From: Tetrapyrgos nigripes
Taxonomy: Eukaryota > Basidiomycota > Agaricomycetes > Agaricales > Campanellaceae
Reading direction: 5' to 3'
Length of the DNA stretch: 64,000 nt
Assembly (NCBI GenBank): GCA_013368315.1
Contig: JAACJM010000001.1
Span: 124,001 to 188,000 of the forward strand
Part shown: piece by piece, positions 44,030-58,912 of the stretch
How positions within the stretch are numbered: position 1 is the first letter of the stretch
Layout of the letters: every line of letters starts with the position of its first letter
The notes under the pieces: model-generated
Databases searched by the model: none
What the model was told of the DNA's origin: nothing
Seen by the model: only the letters and a program-made list of their open reading frames with translations
Translations under genes and position numbers: made by a program

Positions 44030-44302
44030 TAGTGGACTTCAACTTATGGGAAGTTGAATTATGTATTTACCGGCTGTCTGTACTTGCTCTATAACTTAGC
44101 AGTCTTATCAACGTTCTAATTAGTTACTATCGAAGAATCTTGCTTTGAAGAAGCTAGGCGACCTACAAGCAAAGTGGATGCACCTTCGCGAGCTAGCTTG
44201 GAGACCAGTCTTTAATTTAGGAAGCAGAGAAGATAGTCGTTCTCTGTATTATAACTATTCGGCGCGCACATAGCCACGTGTGCGACTTCCATCTACTCTG
44301 CG

Positions 44303-47286
44303 ATGAGCTCACAGCAAATCACTTCTTTACTCGCACCACCAAACGTCGGGGATGCCAATCGAGATGCTGTCTTGTTTCTCAGTTCTAAATTTCGTGTTCT
44401 AGAGGACCTCGATGGACTGGAAGCATTGCTAGGAAAGGCAGAAAGTCGCAGCAATGAACTCGCGTCTCGGGTGCGTATTTGTAATCCTTTTTCTTCAGAA
44501 ATTGAACATAGGTGTCGTAGATTAGTTTAATTCATCTCAAGCTGCAAAAGAGACCCTAATTAAAGAGTCAAGAGCATCTGCACAATCCCATCTTGAAACT
44601 TCGCAAGAGTTATCGTTGCAGCGACATTTACTGGCCGACGAACTCGACGAATTGTATCAAGCACTCCTTCCCTCATTTGATAACGGACAGGGGTCTTCCA
44701 GCCTTCTTAAGGATATTGAAGTTTTGCATCGAAATCTCACTGAGCTGGAAGACATTAAGGGTTACGTGCAGGTCGTTGAACACGCCTTGCAGCTGAGGTA
44801 GCTACTACTTTTACCTGATTCTTCGCATCTGACGAGATTTGCAGTGAATCAGCGATACAGGAAATCCGTTCTCTATCCCCGTCGTCCTCAATTACCATTG
44901 CTGCAGTGACACGGTTTCAAGCACTTCAGGCTTTTGCGTCCAAAGTCTCTTCGACGTGTTCTTCAGCAGAAGATGCAGCCGGAAAGCAAACTCTCAATCT
45001 TGTTCTGTTTCTCAACAAGCTCGTGGAAAGGACTTGGAACGATATAAAAAGGGTTGTTAGTGAGTGAGTACGCGTTCTATTATGAGCTTTGAGTACATTC
45101 TGACGATTACCTACAGAGCACTTCTTACCTCCGCAGAACAGTTGCGTTGGCCCATGCCGGTGGACTATGTGGCTGCACGTCAAGAGGAAAGAACAGCTTT
45201 TGAGAGGGCCTTTATCTCCTTGCTTGAACTGCAGAAGCTGTACGTGATCAGTATACTTCGAACCGATATGTTTGATATTCATATCAGAAAAGCGGCGAAA
45301 CAATCGACGCTATCCCAGTAGAAACTCGGTCTGAAAAATCCGGCTTATATCCTCTGGAAGTACTTGTTCAAGCGGTAGCATTGCGATTCAAATATCATTT
45401 CGAAGGAACTCGACAGACAAACAGGCCGGATAAGGTATGCTCTCTGTATGCTAGGTCGAATCTCCTTTTGAATTCCTTATAGCCTGAATGGTATTTTACT
45501 CATGTACTGAACATCGCTCATGATCATCGAGCTTTCATGGACGCAATCATCCAACGTTTGATATCGTCTACTGGTTACAATGATATCGATGCCTGGGTAA
45601 GGTCTCCGTGTGTATCTTCTGAGGGCCGGTGACGAACCATTCTACAGAGAGAATTTACTCGACTTCTACTTCCTCTCCTGTCTCAAAAACTCAACCGCTC
45701 GATACCCACTCTACTAAATCATCCTTCTCTACTCGCCCACACAATTTACCAAGCATTGGCGTTTGACTCGGCTTTGAGAGAGCAAGGTTTTGAATTGACG
45801 GGTACATGCGCACGAGATACTCACCAAATATGGCCCGGTCTCAGCGAAGTCATTCTTGGCAGAGAGGACTGGTTCAATGCTTGGTTAGAAGGGGAAAAAG
45901 CCTGTCTGTGTCCACCGCTATTCGTTTGAGAGCATATCTAATCTCGTCTCTGTGCACAGTCGCTGAAGGTCAATATCACGACATCATTAGTTCATCGGAT
46001 GCCTGGAAGGTATCAGATGATGGTCCTGATGATGATTCCAGCACTTCAGAGCTGAAGTCAACCAATTCTGCAAGGCGTATCAAGGAATTGACGGAGCAAG
46101 TAACAGGTGAGGTGAAATTACTCCGAAGCGATTCTTCATACTGACAGATTGGTTTTTTGAGATCGCTATTCACCCTTGCCCGACTTTGTACATAAGACGC
46201 GCTTCCTCATTTTTTTGCAATTTCCCATTTTGGAAAATTATCGCGACAGAATTTCTGCATCTTTGGACGCTTTTGAGACGTTGTCTTCCGCACTAGTCCG
46301 TGCTGTCCCCGGAGCTCTGGGTGTAAGCCTCGGTGTAAAGGATGAGACCAACGTCAATGTGGATACTAGACATCTCACTACCGGTGTCGAAGGTGTGCAA
46401 CGATTGTGCAAGGCCCTTGTCAGTTGCAGATACGTCGAAGCTGCTATGGAAGATTGGGGAGAGGAAATGGTATGTATTGATATTGTCCACGGAACATCTC
46501 ATGCTGATTCCCCAAAAGTTTTTCGTTGAGCTTTGGAACGAGATCAATCAACGATCTTCTTTGCGCACTTTAGCCCAGACTAGGCTTGCACTACCTGCGT
46601 CGGACTCTGAGTTGACACACGGAACAGTCTTCAGAGAGCAAGTACAGAGATATCAGCTACTCGGTCGTCGTGCGGAGGACATAATCGTCCAACAAGTTTG
46701 CGCCGAAATAGAGGCGGGCCTGAAGGTTCATTTCTCAGCCATCTCTTCGTTGGTGACTTTATTTTTCAGTTCTGCCTCATAAAATTAACACCTGTTCTGC
46801 AGACCTGAATACACTCCTGAAGATGGCATTGCAGTGTCCCAAACATTGCTAGCTCCAATAGCTTTGTTATCAGCACACCTGTCGTCTCTCAAAGAAACAC
46901 TGCCTCAACATGTTGTAACCGTTCTCTATAGACGTATTTCATCCCGTCTGTCAGAGCATATCTTACAGCGCCAAATTCTTTATCGAGGGGCCGTTACATT
47001 AGAGCAAGGCAAGGCAATATTGGCGGAATGTGAAATGTGGGTAGAAACCTGTCACATAGGCCTAGGAGGGGCGCTCGGGGGCGGGCGAAACAGAGTGGAA
47101 GCACCTTGGCTCAAGCTTTTACAAGCGGGAAGGCTAATCGCTTCTGAAGGGCAATCTAGAGATCGTATTTCAGAGGCAACGTTTGGAGCTAGCAGTCAGG
47201 ATGACTGGGAGACAGCCATCTTGGATGCTATTGGGATATGTGAGATCGGTCGGGACGAAGTTGGTCGAATCCTTAGGCGAAGATAG
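44303..47286 (+). CDS. RINT1/Tip20-family vesicle-tethering protein
   Basis: RINT1/Tip20 is a subunit of the Dsl1/NRZ tether that catches COPI vesicles at the ER; the human protein also touches Rad50. Start at 44303 (MSSQQITSLLAPPN). An N-terminal coiled coil (LASRFNSSQAAKETLI and ELDELYQALLPSF) precedes the helical core, with PLEVLVQAVALRFKYHFEG, TNRPDKPEWYFTHVLNIAHD (the RINT1/Tip20 signature), FTRLLLPLLSQKL and DWFNAWLEGEK. The C-terminal half has FLIFLQFPILENYRDRISASLD and RRISSRLSEHILQRQILYRG. About ten exons. Length near 800 residues agrees with the family. It meets MCM3 tail to tail across 140 bp. Confidence 0.9.
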
Positions 47287-47426
47287 TCATGATCGACGTC
47301 AGTTTTCTGTACTAACTGGAATGGAATGATACACGAATACATTAAACCAGAATACACCGTTAAATAATACAACAAAGCAAGATCGACGGACACTGCAGAA
47401 GGAGATCCCAAAAGACTCAGAGAGTA

Positions 47427-50148
<2,722 letters not shown>

Positions 50149-50204
50149 CGTTGGGGGCCGCGAAGTGAAGGGTTGGGAAAAAGAAAGTAAGCGTGACAGA
50201 ATTC

Positions 50205-50210
50205 ACGCGT
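50205..50210. promoter_or_regulatory. MluI cell-cycle box (ACGCGT) of MCM3
   Basis: ACGCGT, followed directly by CGCGTC, lies 57 bp upstream of the MCM3 start. MBF/SBF-type factors bind this box in G1/S promoters, including MCM genes, in ascomycete yeasts. Site and position are seen; the role here is inferred. Confidence 0.55.
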
Positions 50211-50694
50211 CGCGTCACACCCATGTAAAGTTTCTCACATTGTACTGAAGCCAAGAATGTTCCCAACGTCGGTGACATACGAAAAACACCAACTGCCCAT
50301 GGTTCGGGATATCTTACAAATTCTCAACTCTTCAGGCTCTCAGAACTCTCCTGTATTGTGGCTACCTACACCAACCCGATCAGGTGAAACCCCAGCTCAG
50401 TCCCAATAAAGCTTACACATTAATACACGAAGAGACCAAGGAAATTTGGAGAGTTCAGTACGAATAATATAGATGATGAATATACAGCGCCAGCAACGGC
50501 AACATGGAGGACCCATCCAATGGAGCCCATCCTAGAAAGCAGGTGGAATCACAACTGGACGGCATCAGACTCGATAAGATAAGGTTAGAGTGATAGGCTG
50601 GTAGCTCACCAATAACTTTCCCAAGCACCTAGACCTACAGTTTCATTCTTCACTGTTTGCTACTTCCTCTCCCTCTCTCCGCCAGTCGTGACTT

Positions 50695-50774
50695 CCGGTC
50701 ATCTGGCGTCTCCAGTCTCTACTCCCTGTCATTTGCCGTCTCCAATCCTTGCTGCCGGTCATTTGACGCAATTC
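50695..50774. repeat. 30-bp tandem repeat, about 2.6 copies
   Basis: Units start at 50695, 50725 and 50755 with exact 30-bp period. Each begins CCGGTCAT or CCTGTCAT, then TTGCCGTCTCCA or its variant; the third copy breaks off after CCGGTCATTTGACG. Confidence 0.7.
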
Positions 50775-51547
50775 AACGTTAACGTCATCGGGGACCTGGT
50801 AAGAGATGAGCAAGGACAGAAGCTACCGTGTTGCAGATCATCCACGAACCGGAGCGGACAGAGCAGAAACAACGAACAAGGCAATAAGCACCAAGCAACG
50901 GTTGAGCAGCATACCAAATGTGCTGGGGAAGTGAAGCACCGCAAGGTGAATACGCAAAGGACCGCGGCGTGTTAAAAGAAAAGGCGATGAAACTTGGAAG
51001 TGAAATTGGATCCAATTTAAGGGAAGACAGATTCAAACCGGCAATTTCGGCCCAGCTGTTAACGAGCCACATGTCCATTTCAAAGTGGTGAATCGAGCTG
51101 GTTCTCGCTGGTTCCGCTGATTTAAAACGTTCCTACTATTGCTTTCCGTGTCCCTTCCCCCGGTGCCTGATGCCTGACTGACGCAGCAAACTTCCGGAGC
51201 CACAAAATTGTATCATGTCTCAAGCCGATAATCAACCTTGACACTTGCAGTCCCCTTGCGATTCGGAAGCTGCCAAGCTTTGGTGCTCGCTTTCACATCG
51301 GACTATAGGAAATATAGTCTCTCCGAAGATGAACAGGCAATCTGCAGATCGCAATTGGTCGAGCACTTCCGCATATGATTACGGATTTCCCTGCATCCAA
51401 TACCTTGGTCTCGAGCCATGGGCAAAATGCACTTGGAATGACTAGCCTGTAGATCTGCAAAAATAGCTTGAAGAAGGATACTAGCTTGTACTCTGTGAAA
51501 AGAACTATGTAAAGAAGTTTCAGCATGTCCATGGAATTTTTATAAAC

Positions 51548-53677
51548 TCAATCCTGAAAGCCGAAGAATGATGTCAGACCAGACGATGGGATTCCAGGCA
51601 GACGCAGAAACATACCCAAAGCTTAATGAGCCCGTCCCAAGACGCCGTGACAACTTTAGACTGGCGAGAGAAGAATAAGTCAGCAGCTACAGGACTCCGG
51701 ACAAACAAAGGCTGCTTACAGTCTCGTGAGGTAGCCATTCATGAGCTATGACGACTTTCGAGTGGCATTTGAGCCTTGATTTTATCCGACCAGTCTTCCA
51801 ATCCCAGAATACAACATTTCCTTCCCCATCACCGCTGCTGATCCATTTCCCGTCAGGCGAGAATCCGACTTGGCATGCATACCCTGCTACAGGGTGACCT
51901 GCAAATCGTTTCTTGCGATTCTGACGGAAGTTGTCGGTGCTGTATACCAAAATCTGATTGTCCAGAGATTGGGCAGCGAAGTAACGTTCTTACAGATACA
52001 TACATTGAGATATAGGTTCAGATATCTGAATGGAAGTAGCTCACTAGACGGATGGAGAGTGACAGCAGGCATTGAATGCATGTGAGGTTCTGCAATGTAT
52101 TTGATGACCACGGGAATGTCGAAGTCCCAAGCTCTGATAGTCTTGTCATCCGAAGTAGTGACGAATCTTCGGTTTTCGTCGACAAATGTGATTGTATTTA
52201 CGGGGCCCAAGTGCTGGTCATATTCCTGAGTGATCTCGCCGGTATTCATATCATACTAAAGAAAGAACATGAGCTGCGAGGCTTCTCTAGGCGTATAGTT
52301 AAATACCTGAATGATTTTCTTGTCGGACATTCCTGCTAGGAATATATTTTGCTTGTCTTGGTCTGGATGGAACCGTACAACATATGGTATCTTTCCGTTA
52401 CCAAACCGCTTCAGACACTGGCCGGTTTCAGTGTCCCAAAGTTTGATTGTTCGGTCGTAGCTACAAGACAAGAACTGTCGACCGTCATTTGAAAACGTGA
52501 GATCCTTCACTGCTTTGACGTGACCATGGAATGTTCGAAGACAGTTCCCGTGTGTGTAGACGTCCCAAAGCTGGCAGAGACTGGTGAGCAAGCGCACCCA
52601 CTGTGAAGCCTCGGGAATTACCTTTATCTTGGTGTCCATTGAGCCACTGAGCATAAGATGGCCTGTATCCGGAAATAGTCGAATCACAGAAACACCTTGT
52701 GTATGACCAGTCCAAGTGTGTATACAGACTTTAGGAATGAAACAGTCTTGAGAACCAGGTTCGGCAAGAAGACTGGGTGCTTCCGCGACCGGTGGTGACA
52801 TGTAGGTTCGTCCTTGGTAGTCCGTCATAGACTTGCCGTGGAAAATTGAGCTTTCCTCGCCATAAGCGCCAGGTTTGGGCTTTCTGGCTTTTTTTGGAAG
52901 CTTGGGTTCCTCTTCTTCTTCTTCTTCTTCCTCCTCTTCCACCTCTACGTCATCTTGCAAACCAGTCAAGAAATGATTCTCAGGTTCATCGCCTTTCCAG
53001 GAAGCCCACGGCCCAATGTATGCTCCTTCCCCTTCAACCACTTCAACGTCACCCATCTCTTTCCTCTTTCGTTTCAACTCCTTGCGTTGACTCCTGGGTA
53101 CACGAATAGTGTCAAGGGTAGCAAATCCATTGGCCTGAGCCGCCTCCAAAGAACCCATAACAACTGGAGCATTTGGGTCTACTGAGGGATTTGCGGAGTA
53201 ACCGAGTATGGAATGAGTGAGATGTTGCGATCGAAAAGCATGCTCTGTCATGTCTTGTTCTTCCACATGTCCAGCGAGAGCATTTTGGTTGAGGAAGCGT
53301 TTCTTGTCGCCGAATGGATTTTCAGGTCCTTGGACGGGAAGCATCATATCGTCGTATGAAATGTTGACATTCATCTGAGTGTCAGTGGGTCGAGTAACTA
53401 GAGAAGTTTGGTGTAAAGGGTCCTAGTTCGATAATCAGAATGCCCGAGAATATGATGGTTGGAATCTACTCACTTCAGACAAAACATGCGGAGCAGCATC
53501 GGCCACTAAAGGCGTGCTCTCCTCGACACGCAGTTTCTTTGCAGATGGCTGAGAAAGACCGAAAACATTTCCTGCAGCGACATCTTCATCCTCACCAGAC
53601 GAATATCCAGAGACCAGAGAAGTCATTCCCCTATACGTATCCCTGCCTCGATGAGATGATGGGAAGCTGGAGAACAC
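51548..53677 (-). CDS. PRP17: Pre-mRNA-splicing factor PRP17 (CDC40), WD40 protein
   Basis: Second-step splicing factor of the spliceosome. Start at 53677 ([13 protein letters not shown]). N-terminal part: [20 protein letters not shown] and [20 protein letters not shown] (family marks), then [16 protein letters not shown] [15 protein letters not shown] and a run of Glu. The WD40 propeller begins at [20 protein letters not shown] and continues [69 protein letters not shown], and [19 protein letters not shown]. The last exons read [15 protein letters not shown] and then only D plus the stop, after a GTATGT...TTTCAG intron, ending at 51548. About nine exons. Promoter of 125 bp shared with the Myb gene. 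Confidence 0.95.
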
Positions 53678-53802
53678 TGGAGGCGCAAGCGTTCGTTGAC
53701 GAAAAGCTGTGTGATAACGTGACTCAGCTCAGGAAAAGGTCCGTCTACTGACTCGCTTGCCACTTCCTCCACTCTTTCCAGAGAAAAGCCAGGTCATGAC
53801 CG
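53678..53802. promoter_or_regulatory. Divergent promoter, PRP17 and Myb-C2H2 gene
   Basis: 125 bp between the two outward-facing start codons. A CT-rich run CTTCCTCCACTCTTTCC lies near 53763. No specific site named. Confidence 0.45.
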
Positions 53803-55945
53803 ATGGGAGAGAAAGCTGCCAGTCGTCCATGGAGCAAAGAAGAGGACGATCTTCTCAAGTGTGCAATTGAAACTCACGGATACCGCGATAACTGGAAGGC
53901 CGTCGCAGCCGCAGTCCCAGGAAGGACGAACAAAGCTTGCCGCAAGGTGGGTTCCTTTCCCATCTCTGTCTAGTATATGCAGCTTCATGCTTTGATTCTA
54001 CAGCGATGGCTTCACTCTCTCTCTCCCGGTGTCAAGAAGACCGCTTGGTCTGCAGAGGAAGACCGTTCCTTGATTGACTTGTACAATCTCCATGGCCCGA
54101 AATGGTCTTATATCGCTCGTCAGATTCCTGGCCGAACCGATGATGCATGTTCGAAACGCTATAACGAAGCCTTGGATCCTAATCTCAAGCGACATAGTTG
54201 GACTCCAGACGAAGATAATCAGCTCCTCTTGCTGCATGTAGAAATGGGGGAGAAGTGGGTCGACATTGGCAAACGACTGCAGCGTGGTGGATTGGCATGT
54301 CGAAACAGGTAGACGCTGGCTTTCTAGGATGCCTACTGCACATTACTGAAGTTTTTCCAGGTACAAACTCCTCGAAAGAAAGGGCCTCATTTATCCAGTC
54401 CCTTACTATCCACCAGAATCATATCACTTATTCCAGCCAGAAAATGGCTCATCAAGCACATTCCGGGAACCTACGCCTACCCATGAAGTGCTGCCACCTA
54501 TACGTGATCCTCCCCCATTTCAATTCTCTTCTTCATCCCTCAGTGCGGCACTCGACGACCCTCCTCGGATATCCAATGTTTCGGTGGAATATTTGAATGC
54601 CAACTCAGTTTCATCCAGTCCCGCCTCACAGCCCCCGACAACGCCGGGCAGCCATTCTGCTTATGACACCTATGATGAACCGATGTCGCTGGACGATTCG
54701 GCATTCCAAACCGACCTTCAAGATCTCTCTACTGTCTACATCTACGACGGTGAGGGCTTCGTGTCTGACCCAGCAGTTGTTTATCCTTCAGGCCCTTCAC
54801 GGCTCCATCTTTCTGATGCATTCCCGGCATCAGAAAGCAGCTATAACAAATCACCACAGCAGCATATCCCAGCTTTGGAAGAGATTCACTCAGAATATAT
54901 CACTTTTGCTGAAAACTCTTCCAGTGATACCTCTCCAGATATACACGCACTTGAGGAGCTTCCCTCGACGTCGTCAAGTCCTTTGCAATTCATAATATCT
55001 TCGACTACCAGTCCCAGTTCCCCCGATCCTGACTTGCCCAGCAACGACACATCCTTTTCGGGGTCGCTCCTGTTCTCTGCCAATCCCTCCGCTCCTTCCT
55101 CTGACACGCGTCCCAGAACGTCTGTATTGAGGAACCGACCGCAATCCGAAACTCAGCATCGACTTTCATCATCAATGCCCATTCTACCCGAGTTTGTACT
55201 GAATGTCTCTACTTTCGTCATGGCACTAACCTATGTCTGCCAACAGTGGCTCTATACGACCTTACGCTTGTGGTTATCCGTCTTGCTGGCCTTCTAATAG
55301 TTTGACAAGTAGAGCATGTTTTGCGACATCTAGGGAACTCTTCGAACACAATAAACTTCATGAACATAACGACCCTGAAATTTTTGAAGAGAAACCTTAT
55401 CGTTGCGCACTACCAGATTGCGGAAGGTCCTGGAAGGTTTGTGATTGATCTTCGAGAAGAATATGGTATTGATGATATTTATTTATTTTAGAGCATGAAC
55501 GGCCTTCAGTATCATCTCCAAGTGTAAGCCTGTATCTCATATGTATCTATCTTCCTCCACTCACGACTCCGTATCATCTCGTATCCAGTTCTACAGCACA
55601 CTTTCAACAAGCGCTTTCCTCTCGAGAATCTACTCGACGTGCGGACGAGAATGATTCAAGTCCAACTCCATCCACTGCAGCCGAGTCTTCGCAGGACTCT
55701 TCAGGTTCAGGCAAACGTTTCACATGCGATCAACCAGGCTGCTCTAAGGGCTACAAGACTGCAAGTGGCCTTCGATATCACAAGCAACATGTAAGTTCTT
55801 GTCACATTGGAAAAACATGGAGCAATGACTAACTCGACGACAGGGACATCCCAAAAAGATACCCATGCAGCTACCTAATGTTCCACCAGCCCTCGTTCGA
55901 GACTTGAATAAGAAATCGCGCCCGAAAGGTGTTTCGGAAACTTAG
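53803..55945 (+). CDS. Three-repeat Myb protein fused to C2H2 (Sfp1-like) zinc fingers
   Basis: Probable transcription factor. Start at 53803 (MGEKAASRPWSKEEDDLLKC), chosen because it puts R1 in frame; the ATG at 53791 does not. Repeats: R1 PWSKEEDDLL ... VPGRTNKACRKRW; R2 AWSAEEDRSLIDLYNLHGPK ... IPGRTDDACSKRYNEAL; R3 SWTPDEDNQLLLLHVEMGEK ... GLACRNRYKLL. Then a Ser/Pro-rich linker of about 300 residues. The C-terminal part has three zinc-binding segments: RPYACGYPSCWPSNS, RCALPDCGRSWKSMNGLQYH and FTCDQPGCSKGYKTASGLRY then HKQHGHP, the last two close to the paired fingers of Sfp1-like proteins. The end is RPKGVSET at 55945. The Myb part is read on continuous exons, so the linkage of Myb to the fingers depends on the intron near 55187-55240. 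Confidence 0.8.
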
Positions 55946-56241
55946 TCGCCTTGTGTGTCGTGTAAAATTTTGGGTCCTGTGGGGCAGGTATCTTGTTGAA
56001 TGTAATACTTTTTTTTCGTGAAACGATAATGTCTCAGTAAGAACGTTCTTGGTATCTCTTTTAACGTCGTGAAATGGAAGAGGATGGCTTACGTCCTTGG
56101 CCAACTACTTTACGTCAAGCATCCTATGGACTGCGCCCTAATTTAAAAGCTTAAACTCCTTCGCGACGATCCTCCCGCTCTTTTTTTTCGTTTTGCCTTC
56201 TTTTGAACCCTATAGTACGACGTTCGCTAATTTGCTGCAAT
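55946..56241. other. Intergenic between Myb-C2H2 and RING-like genes
   Basis: Both neighbours read rightward. 3' flank followed by a CT/T-rich promoter (TTTTTTTTCG near 56186). Nothing else seen. Confidence 0.4.
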
Positions 56242-57407
56242 ATGGAGTCTCAGTGCGCATGCGGCGCTCCGTTTGAGCTTGACAAGCTGGCATTCCAGTT
56301 CTCCTGTGGTGAGCACTAGCCATTCAGAAGTTGCATCTAGAACAGGTCTCTATTTTCTTCCCTTTAGGACATCGCCTCTGCCACTGTTGCTCCCAAAACC
56401 CTTCGCTTTCCGTCTTGTGCTCTCGTTGCAGCCAACATCAATCCTCGGCCCCGACGTCCAATCCCATCCCTTCTCATGCTATACCGATAATCCTCCACCA
56501 TAATGCTTACGCAGCAGTTCTAGCCCTTGAGAAAGATAAGGCACTGAGGCAGAATTCCGAGCTGCAGACCCAGCTTGAATCGATGACGGCTCATCGCGAT
56601 CAACTGTGGCTGGAACTGGTTCAGCATTCACATCCGCCCAATTTGAAAAGGTGAATCGGCTCACTTTCATTGATCTTTCAAATTTTGATAATCCTTGGCT
56701 CTAGAGAGATCAGACGTTCTAACTGTACGGATAACACGACAAGTAATCAGCCGTCGCAAAGACTCGAGGAGGAGAATGCAAAGCTGAAATTGTGAGCCAC
56801 TCACTCTTCGAGCGACTCGGAGCGATCTACTTGGTAATATACTCACCCCTTTGCCCTGTCTATGACGCTTCCAGACAATTTGAAGCGGCGAACAGCGCCC
56901 TGAAGGAACAGAATGATAGGTACCAAGCTCAAATCGCCGATATCAAAGCGTATGGAGTGTCTTCGCATCAATGTTATCAGGAATGGCTTACATTTGTGTC
57001 CCTCTGACAGTAAATCATCTGCGACTATTTGTGAGCTGAAAGCCAATCTGAAGGTGGCGATACGTAGTGAACAAGATGTCAAATCATTGCTCGAAGCAAA
57101 GACCCAGTAAGTCAAGGCAACCTTCTCTGTTGTCAATATTGTTTTTGAGTTCGTGCCTTTCTAGAGAACAACTGCAGTCATTGGAGCAGGCTGAACGCTT
57201 GCGAGCGGAGCTGATTAGAACGGAAGGAAAAAGGGTTTATCTGGAAGAAGTTGTACGCAAATACAAGGCATATGCCCATCAGATAAAAATGTGAGTACGA
57301 CTTCCTCACATTCATCTGGGTATTTTTGTTCATTTCGCGGTAGGCGTTGCAAAGGAAAGGACCGAACACCTCGCCCTAATTCATCTCCACGCCGCGGCAA
57401 GACGTGA
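56242..57407 (+). CDS. Small RING-like zinc finger plus coiled-coil protein
   Basis: Start at 56242 (MESQCACGAPFEL). Joining exon 1 and 2 gives CACGAPFELDKLAFQFSCGH, RLCHCCSQNPSLSVLCSRC: eight Cys/His ligands spaced like a compact RING. The rest is coiled coil (ALRQNSELQTQLESMTAHRD, QFEAANSALKEQNDRYQAQI, and QSLEQAERLRAELIRTEGKR). The last exon has a basic end (RCKGKDRTPRPNSSPRRGKT) reached by a GTGAGT...GCGGTAG intron, stop at 57407. Six or seven small exons, some of uncertain borders around 56950-57010. Family unknown; RING followed by coiled coil could be an E3 ligase or scaffold. Confidence 0.6.
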
Positions 57408-57549
57408 TGAGGCACCTTTCTCGACTAGCAGGGGTTTTGGCGATCTAACATCCGAGTCTTGAATACATGAATACAGTCCTTTCTTATACCCTCATGATTA
57501 CTCCCTAATAATCTAACGTGTAGATGTATGTAGTCTAAAATGTTCCATA

Positions 57550-58788
57550 TCAGCGTCCTCCGCCAGCACCAAACTGGTTCGCCCTGTTGAGCTCAATCAG
57601 TACCTGTCGATAAAAATACAAATCAAACTTACAGGTCTCTCAAAGCTGGGTTAGACATCAGTTCTTCCATTGACGGCATGTCACCTTGCTGTACTCGGCT
57701 CATCTGCAATCAGTGCTAAGTTAAAGGGATACACGGAACGGATGGAGTGGAACAGACCATATTGGCAACTGCAGGATTTTGCATCAGGTTGCCTAATCCA
57801 CCGTTGGCCATCAGCTGTTGAGCCATCGCCATCATTTGAGGGTTGTTCATCATGCTCGCTAAATCAGGCATCCCACCGGCTCCTCCACCGGCTCCTCCCC
57901 CTCCACCGAAATTCCTAAGCATATCGGCCATATTAGGCATTCCGCCACCTGCGGCACCACTATCTGAAGTCGAGACATCGTGTTGCGAATCGTTGCTGCC
58001 ATCGTTCGTAATCCTAGCTTTGGAATTCTCTAGACCTGATTTGAGACTAGCATTGGAAGGATCGAGTTTAAGACCACGTTCAAAAGCATCTGCAGCAGCT
58101 CCGAAATCGGAGAGGCAATACTGCGCGTGCCTGAGGGAGGGTTGGACGTTAATTGTCGAATTTCGACAGCAGCATAGCATATGAAGGGACTAGACTCACC
58201 CTAATCGATGGTAGGCCTTCACAAATTTGGGGTCTGTCGCGATAGCGAGCTCAGCATCTCCTACTGCAGAAAGATGGTCTCCTTTGCTGGAATAAGCGGC
58301 GGCACGATTCGAGTAGTATATGGGATTTGTGGTGTCCAGGGCAATAGCTTGCGAATAGGCTTCAATGGCCTCGTCATACTTTTTACTCGACATGAGAGCG
58401 TTCCCCTCCTGCTTGAGTTTATCTGCCTTGGCCTTGTCTTCTGCCGATGGACCCTTGGACGCGGTCGACCCGGATGCAGCAGAGCTTTGGGAAGTGGATG
58501 CGACCTTTTCTCGTGTCTTCAAGTAGACGTCAAAGATAGTTGGAAGAGTGGCAGGCTTCACACTGAGACGTTCGACCTGCTGCTGATCTGATGGGTCCAC
58601 ACCAAATGCTTCGCCGATACATTGGACTAGTTGATGAGGATAAGCGAATTTTCATGTTGTGGTAAGGCTGGACACTAACCTGCGACCTCGATACTTTCCT
58701 TGTCGTCGGACTTGATGGTTCCATCAGAGATAGATTGGTTCAGAAAGTCGATGATGGAGAGAACTAGCCTCTGCTGCTTCTCGCTCAT
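57550..58788 (-). CDS. SGT2: SGT2/SGTA small glutamine-rich TPR co-chaperone
   Basis: Takes tail-anchored proteins from the ribosome side to Get4/Get5 in the GET pathway and binds Hsp70/Hsp90. Start at 58788 (MSEKQQRLVLSIIDFLNQ), the homodimerisation domain, with ESIEVAGQCIGEAFGVDPSD. TPR repeats: DKLKQEGNALMSSKKYDEAI, NPIYYSNRAAAYSSKGDH and HAQYCLSDFGAAADAFERGL. After GGGGGAGGGAGG the Met/Gln/Asn-rich client-binding region follows (NNPQMMAMAQQLMANGGLG), and short exons end MPSMEELMSNPALRDL, ANQFGAGGGR at 57550. Six exons. Domain order and size fit. Confidence 0.95.
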
Positions 58789-58912
58789 AATTTGAAAGGC
58801 AGACTTCAAGTCGTATAAGCAAAGCAACTACAAATAAAAAGACGTTTTCAACGTTGAAACTTCCACCACTGTCACATTCTTTTTCGTCACTGTTGCCGAC
58901 GACGAACTCGAT
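58789..58912. promoter_or_regulatory. Divergent promoter, SGT2 and PRP19
   Basis: 124 bp between the outward start codons at 58788 and 58913. No motif named. Confidence 0.45.

Larger units (their letters stand above)
50149..51547. other. Long intergenic region upstream of MCM3
   Basis: Divides MCM3 (leftward) from the 3' end of PRP17. It holds the MCM3 promoter with its MCB box and a 30-bp tandem repeat. No ORF here has family-like sequence. I looked for tRNA or snRNA signatures and saw none. Confidence 0.45.

Noticed and set aside
50688..50975. Open frame of 95 codons over the 30-bp repeat
   Set aside because: Its opening is a product of the 30-bp period (divisible by three); the sequence after the repeat has no protein-like pattern.
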